The notes under the pieces: model-generated
Seen by the model: the letters and a program-made list of their open reading frames with translations, nothing else
Told to the model about the DNA's origin: nothing
Database searches by the model: none
DNA from: an uncultured Ruminococcus sp.
GTDB lineage: Bacteria > Bacillota > Clostridia > Oscillospirales > Acutalibacteraceae
NCBI GenBank assembly: GCA_946055445.1
Contig: CAMGGF010000103.1
Span: 1 to 5,402 of the forward strand
Length of the DNA: 5,402 nt
Direction of reading: 5' to 3'
Position numbers and translations under genes: made by a program
Shown here: one piece after another, positions 2,903 to 5,402 of the stretch
Layout of the letters: every line of letters starts with the position of its first letter
Position numbering within the stretch: position 1 is the stretch's first letter

Positions 2903-5402
2903 TCATATTTTTATAATATCATTTTCTCCTGCGGAACCATAGCAATTAGAAAGATTGCTGTTAGAAGGAACTCTAATAGCCACACTATCGCCTCTTAAAC
3001 ATTTATTAGCATACGAAGAATCTGCAAATGAATTTAACCGCTGGAGTCCCCGACATGTACCGTATGGACTTGATCTTTCTTTTGCTTCACCCCAATATCC
3101 CCACCATGTTGGACTTTCAAATGTTACGTTTGCAGAGGGATTCATTTCATAAAACGCATATGCTTTTATGGTGTTCACATTTTTAGGAATAGTAACACTT
3201 TTCAATTTTTTACAACCCGCAAAAGTATATTTTTCAATAGTCATCATTTCTTCTGGAATAACAACATCGATTTCCAACTCCGCGCAGCCATTAAATGCAT
3301 AACTGCCTATATGCGTTATCGTTTCAGGAATTATAATGCTTTTAAGGTTTACAGCATTCTCAAATGCATGATCTAAAATTTGGGTAACGGCTTTTCCGTT
3401 ATAAGTTTCAGGTATAACTATTTCTTCAAGATATTTTGTTGTTCCGGAAGTCACCCCATATGTCCCATCGGGTAAAGGATAAAAGCACAAACCGTCTGTT
3501 CCATCGTGCATTGTAATTGAACTAACAATTTCACTTGTCCCATCGGTATAAGTTACTACAAGGTGGTCATCTACCATTTCCATATTGGCAATACCTCTGC
3601 CATCTGCACCGGCATCACCTTTGTCACCTTTATCTCCCTTTTCGCCCGTATCGCCCTTATCGCCTTTGTCGCCTTTTTCCCCTTTGATATTGCCGAGGTT
3701 GAGGGCTGTGCCGTTTGTGAGGGTAACGGTCAATGTGCCGTCGGTGGCAACGGTAACGGTTGCAATGCCTACGCCGTCTGCGCCGTTTGCGCCCGCGTCG
3801 CCTTTATCGCCTTTTTCGCCTTTAATATTGCCGAGGTTTAATGTTGTGCCGTCGGAAAGGGTGAGGAGAAGTTCATTTGCCGCATTGATTTCTACATTCG
3901 TAATGCCGATGCCGTCCGCGCCTTTGATGTTGCCGAGGTTGAGCACCGTACCGTTGGTAAGTGTGACGCTTAACACGCCGCTTGTGGAAATTGTGACATC
4001 GGCAATGCCGACACCGTCTGCGCCGTCTGCACCATTTATACCGTCTGTACCGTTTGTGCCTGCATCGCCCTTGTCACCTTTATCGCCTTTATCGCCCTTG
4101 TCGCCTTTATCACCTTTTTCACCTTTTGCGCCTTTAATGTTACCGAGGTTGATGCTTGTACCGTCAGAGAAGGTGAGCACAAGTTCGTCTGCCGCGTTGA
4201 TTTCTACATTGGAAATCCCAACGCCGTCTTGCCCGTCCGTGCCGTCTGCGCCATTTGTGCCGTCCAAACCGTCGTGCCCGTCAGCACCGACAACCACACC
4301 GAGATTTGCCGATGTGCCGTCTGTATAAGTAATCACAAGTTCACCGGCGGCGTTGATTGCAGTTGATGCAACGCCGATACCGTCTTGCCCGTCCACACCG
4401 TTCGTGCCGTTCGTGCCGTTCACACCGTCCACACCGTCGCGCCCGTCTGCGCCGACCACCACACCGAGATTTACCGATGTGCCGTCTGTATAAGTAATCA
4501 CAAGTTCGCCCGCGGCGTTAATCGAAGTTGATGCAACACCAACGCCGTCCTGCCCGTCCGCACCGTCTGCGCCATTTGTGCCGTCCAAACCGTCGTGCCC
4601 GTCAGCACCGACAACCACACCGAGATTTACCGTTGTGCCGTCTGTATAAGTAATCACAAGTTCGCCTGCGGCGTTAATCGAAGTAGACGCAACGCCAATA
4701 CCGTCTGCGCCATTTGTGCCGTCCACGCCGTCTTGCCCGTCCGCACCGTTTGTGCCGTCTACGCCGTCTCGACCGTCTGCACCGTTCGCGCCTGCATCAC
4801 CTTTATCGCCCTTGTCACCCTTATCGCCTTTTGCACCCTTGATATTGCCGAGATTGAGTGTTGTTCCGTTTGTAAGGGTAATTCCAAGTTCGCCGTCTGC
4901 GCTGATGGTAATATTGGAAATACCAACACCGTCCGCGCCATCAGCACCATCCGCACCGTCGCGCCCGTCTTGTCCGTCTTGCCCGTCGACGCCGTTTGTG
5001 CCGTCCACACCGTCACGCCCGTTCGCGCCCACAACCACGCCGAGATTGGCGGTTGTATGGTCGGAATAGGTCAGCACCAATTCGCCTCTTGCGTTAATTT
5101 CGGAATTGACTACGCTGATGCCGTCTTGCCCGTCCGCACCGTCGCGTCCGTCTGTACCGTTTATACCGTCCGCGCCGTCTCTGCCGTCTTGCCCATCTGC
5201 GCCATCTCTGCCATCGGCACCGATAACATTCCCGAGGTTGGAACGCTGCCCGTTAGAGTAGGTCAGCACCAATTCGCCGTCAGAATTGATTTGGGCGTTG
5301 GTTACGCTGATACCGTCCAGCCCGTTTGCGCCATCCAACCCGTCTCTGCCGTTTGTGCCGTCCACGCCGTCACGCCCGTTCGCGCCCACAACCACACCGA
5401 GA
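2903..5402 (-). CDS. Collagen-like / beta-unit repeat surface protein with BspA-type LRR (5' partial)
   Basis: This is a large, probably surface-exposed adhesin or structural protein. The frame is open to the window edge: codons for Leu-Gly precede the GTG at 5395, continuing the NLGVVVG motif, so that GTG is internal and the true N-terminus (signal or anchor) is missing. Numbered from 5395, residues 1-632 are Gly-X-Y tracts alternating with eleven ~31-34 residue units of the form (I/V)G(I/V)xxxxINxxGELVITYTDGT...NLG, starting at 29, 93, 157, 233, 285, 340, 392, 462, 496, 542 and 600. Residues 636-665 form a beta-rich linker ending IVIPETYNGKAV. Residues about 671-760 carry BspA-type LRRs (LKSIIIPETITHIGSYAFNGC, LKSVTIPKN...IKAYAFYE). 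Residues 760-830 are a Trp- and Cys-containing tail. No LPXTG, SLH or transmembrane segment is visible at the C-terminus, so attachment must be N-terminal or non-covalent. A phage-fibre origin is possible, since similar beta/GXY mixtures occur there, but the LRR end favours a cell-surface protein. Confidence 0.88.
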   Translation of the reverse strand, partial: LGVVVGANGRDGVDGTNGRDGLDGANGLDGISVTNAQINSDGELVLTYSNGQRSNLGNVIGADGRDGADGQDGRDGADGINGTDGRDGADGQDGISVVNSEINARGELVLTYSDHTTANLGVVVGANGRDGVDGTNGVDGQDGQDGRDGADGADGADGVGISNITISADGELGITLTNGTTLNLGNIKGAKGDKGDKGDKGDAGANGADGRDGVDGTNGADGQDGVDGTNGADGIGVASTSINAAGELVITYTDGTTVNLGVVVGADGHDGLDGTNGADGADGQDGVGVASTSINAAGELVITYTDGTSVNLGVVVGADGRDGVDGVNGTNGTNGVDGQDGIGVASTAINAAGELVITYTDGTSANLGVVVGADGHDGLDGTNGADGTDGQDGVGISNVEINAADELVLTFSDGTSINLGNIKGAKGEKGDKGDKGDKGDKGDKGDAGTNGTDGINGADGADGVGIADVTISTSGVLSVTLTNGTVLNLGNIKGADGIGITNVEINAANELLLTLSDGTTLNLGNIKGEKGDKGDAGANGADGVGIATVTVATDGTLTVTLTNGTALNLGNIKGEKGDKGDKGDTGEKGDKGDKGDAGADGRGIANMEMVDDHLVVTYTDGTSEIVSSITMHDGTDGLCFYPLPDGTYGVTSGTTKYLEEIVIPETYNGKAVTQILDHAFENAVNLKSIIIPETITHIGSYAFNGCAELEIDVVIPEEMMTIEKYTFAGCKKLKSVTIPKNVNTIKAYAFYEMNPSANVTFESPTWWGYWGEAKERSSPYGTCRGLQRLNSFADSSYANKCLRGDSVAIRVPSNSNLSNCYGSAGENDIIKI
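3116..3427 (-). other. BspA-type leucine-rich repeat domain (LRR_5-like)
   Basis: Residues about 657-760 of the large protein hold roughly four successive turns with the pattern hhIPxxhxxIxxxAFxxCxxL: IVIPETYNG...ILDHAFENAVNL, IIIPETITHIGSYAFNGCAEL, VVIPEEMMTIEKYTFAGCKKL and VTIPKNVNTIKAYAFYE. This is the Treponema/Bacteroides BspA-like LRR, usually extracellular and linked to adhesion. The DNA here is much more AT-rich than the collagen array: a hand count of 3181-3240 gives 15 G+C in 60. Confidence 0.8.
3611..3682 (-). repeat. KGD-type collagen tract 4
   Basis: Residues 572-595 read GEK/GDK triplets with one GDT interruption at residues 581-583 and end in GDA. A shorter related tract (tract 3, residues 526-534, 3794-3820) follows the previous beta unit. 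This is the last collagen segment before the degenerate unit and the LRR domain. Confidence 0.7.
4061..4132 (-). repeat. KGD-type collagen tract 2 (longest)
   Basis: Residues 422-445 contain seven consecutive triplets with Lys at Y (GAK, GEK, then five GDK) and end with GDA. On the plus strand this is a near-tandem nine-base array of the CACCTTTAT/CGCCCTTGT kind, prone to in-frame slippage. Confidence 0.75.
4223..4378 (-). repeat. Long direct repeat, copy B (52 codons)
   Basis: Encodes residues 340-391. It matches copy A (4544-4699, residues 233-284) at the protein level except at about four residues, with the same DNA words (for example GTATAAGTAATCACAAGTTC and CCGTCCAAACCGTCGTGCCC on the plus strand). 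The copies are offset by 321 bp. A related 55-codon unit (4379-4543) lies between them. Confidence 0.85.
4544..4699 (-). repeat. Long direct repeat, copy A (52 codons)
   Basis: Encodes residues 233-284 and pairs with copy B at 4223-4378. The match includes both the beta unit and the following six collagen triplets, so the duplicated module is the unit plus its tract, not the beta unit alone. Confidence 0.85.
4793..4837 (-). repeat. KGD-type collagen tract 1
   Basis: Residues 187-201 read GAK followed by GDK triplets and end in GDA. Lys occupies Y and Asp the following X, the Lys-Gly-Asp arrangement known to stabilise collagen triple helices without hydroxyproline. Confidence 0.75.

Larger units (their letters stand above)
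3524..5311 (-). repeat. Array of eleven beta units joined by Gly-X-Y tracts
   Basis: The distances between unit starts are 64, 64, 76, 52, 55, 52, 70, 34, 46 and 58 residues, i.e. 34 plus 30, 30, 42, 18, 21, 18, 36, 0, 12 and 24. Every addition is a multiple of three, so the Gly-X-Y register is always kept. Consensus of the unit core is GELVITYTDGT, a predicted beta hairpin turning at DG/NG. The last unit (600-624, RGIANMEM...) is degenerate and lacks the closing NLG. Confidence 0.85.

Noticed and set aside
3611..4132. KGD as integrin-binding motif
   Set aside because: KGD here is the inevitable reading of repeated GDK collagen triplets; there is no loop context like that of known KGD disintegrins.
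3585..4328. 247-aa plus-strand open frame rich in Ser-Pro-Leu
   Set aside because: It is the mirror image of the collagen codons (repeated GGY/GAY/AAR read backwards). Its repetition follows entirely from the minus-strand gene.
5393..5395. GTG at 5395 as the true start of the large gene
   Set aside because: The preceding codons continue the repeat motif (Leu-Gly before Val-Val-Val-Gly) and no ribosome binding site is present; the gene extends beyond the window.
4220..5400. CRISPR-like regular repeats
   Set aside because: Repeats and the sequence between them are all in one open frame with protein-level periodicity; there are no unique spacers and no cas genes.

Overview
The window looks like a stretch of chromosome from a Clostridia-type Firmicute (Bacillota), probably a gut Oscillospiraceae/Ruminococcaceae relative. 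This rests on protein style: a zinc-ribbon/single-TM protein with an exported zinc-finger tail, a BspA-type leucine-rich-repeat surface protein, strong Shine-Dalgarno sequences, and a fragment of a TATATCATC-type intergenic repeat that I remember as common in such genomes. It is an inference; no rRNA or other taxonomic marker is present.

Layout. 1-108 is intergenic and holds tandem short hairpins plus a larger inverted repeat. 109-342 (-) is a small unrecognised protein gene. It diverges from mutY (451-1500, +) across a roughly 100-bp promoter region. mutY converges on a zinc-ribbon membrane protein gene (1576-2481, -), and a bidirectional hairpin terminator sits between them. Upstream of the zinc-ribbon gene, its -35 box lies inside the U-tract of the terminator that closes the preceding minus-strand unit. 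That unit consists of a small AT-rich gene (2607-2852, -; possible winged helix) directly downstream of a very large repetitive surface-protein gene (2903-5402, -) whose 5' end lies outside the window.

The large gene is the most distinctive content. Its visible 830-odd residues contain eleven copies of a ~31-34 residue beta-hairpin-like unit separated by Gly-X-Y collagen-like tracts whose lengths differ only by multiples of three residues. Then comes a short BspA-type LRR domain and a Cys/Trp-containing tail. The first 639 visible residues contain no proline. Collagen tracts come in two chemistries (Lys-Gly-Asp type and Asp/Asn type), and the type follows the last residues of the preceding beta unit.

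Functional picture. mutY is housekeeping repair of 8-oxoG:A mispairs and is unrelated to its neighbours. The zinc-ribbon protein and the collagen/LRR protein are envelope or surface proteins, but nothing shows that they act together. The AT-rich block covering the LRR tail and the small gene differs sharply in base composition from the collagen array and from mutY, suggesting mosaic assembly of this locus.
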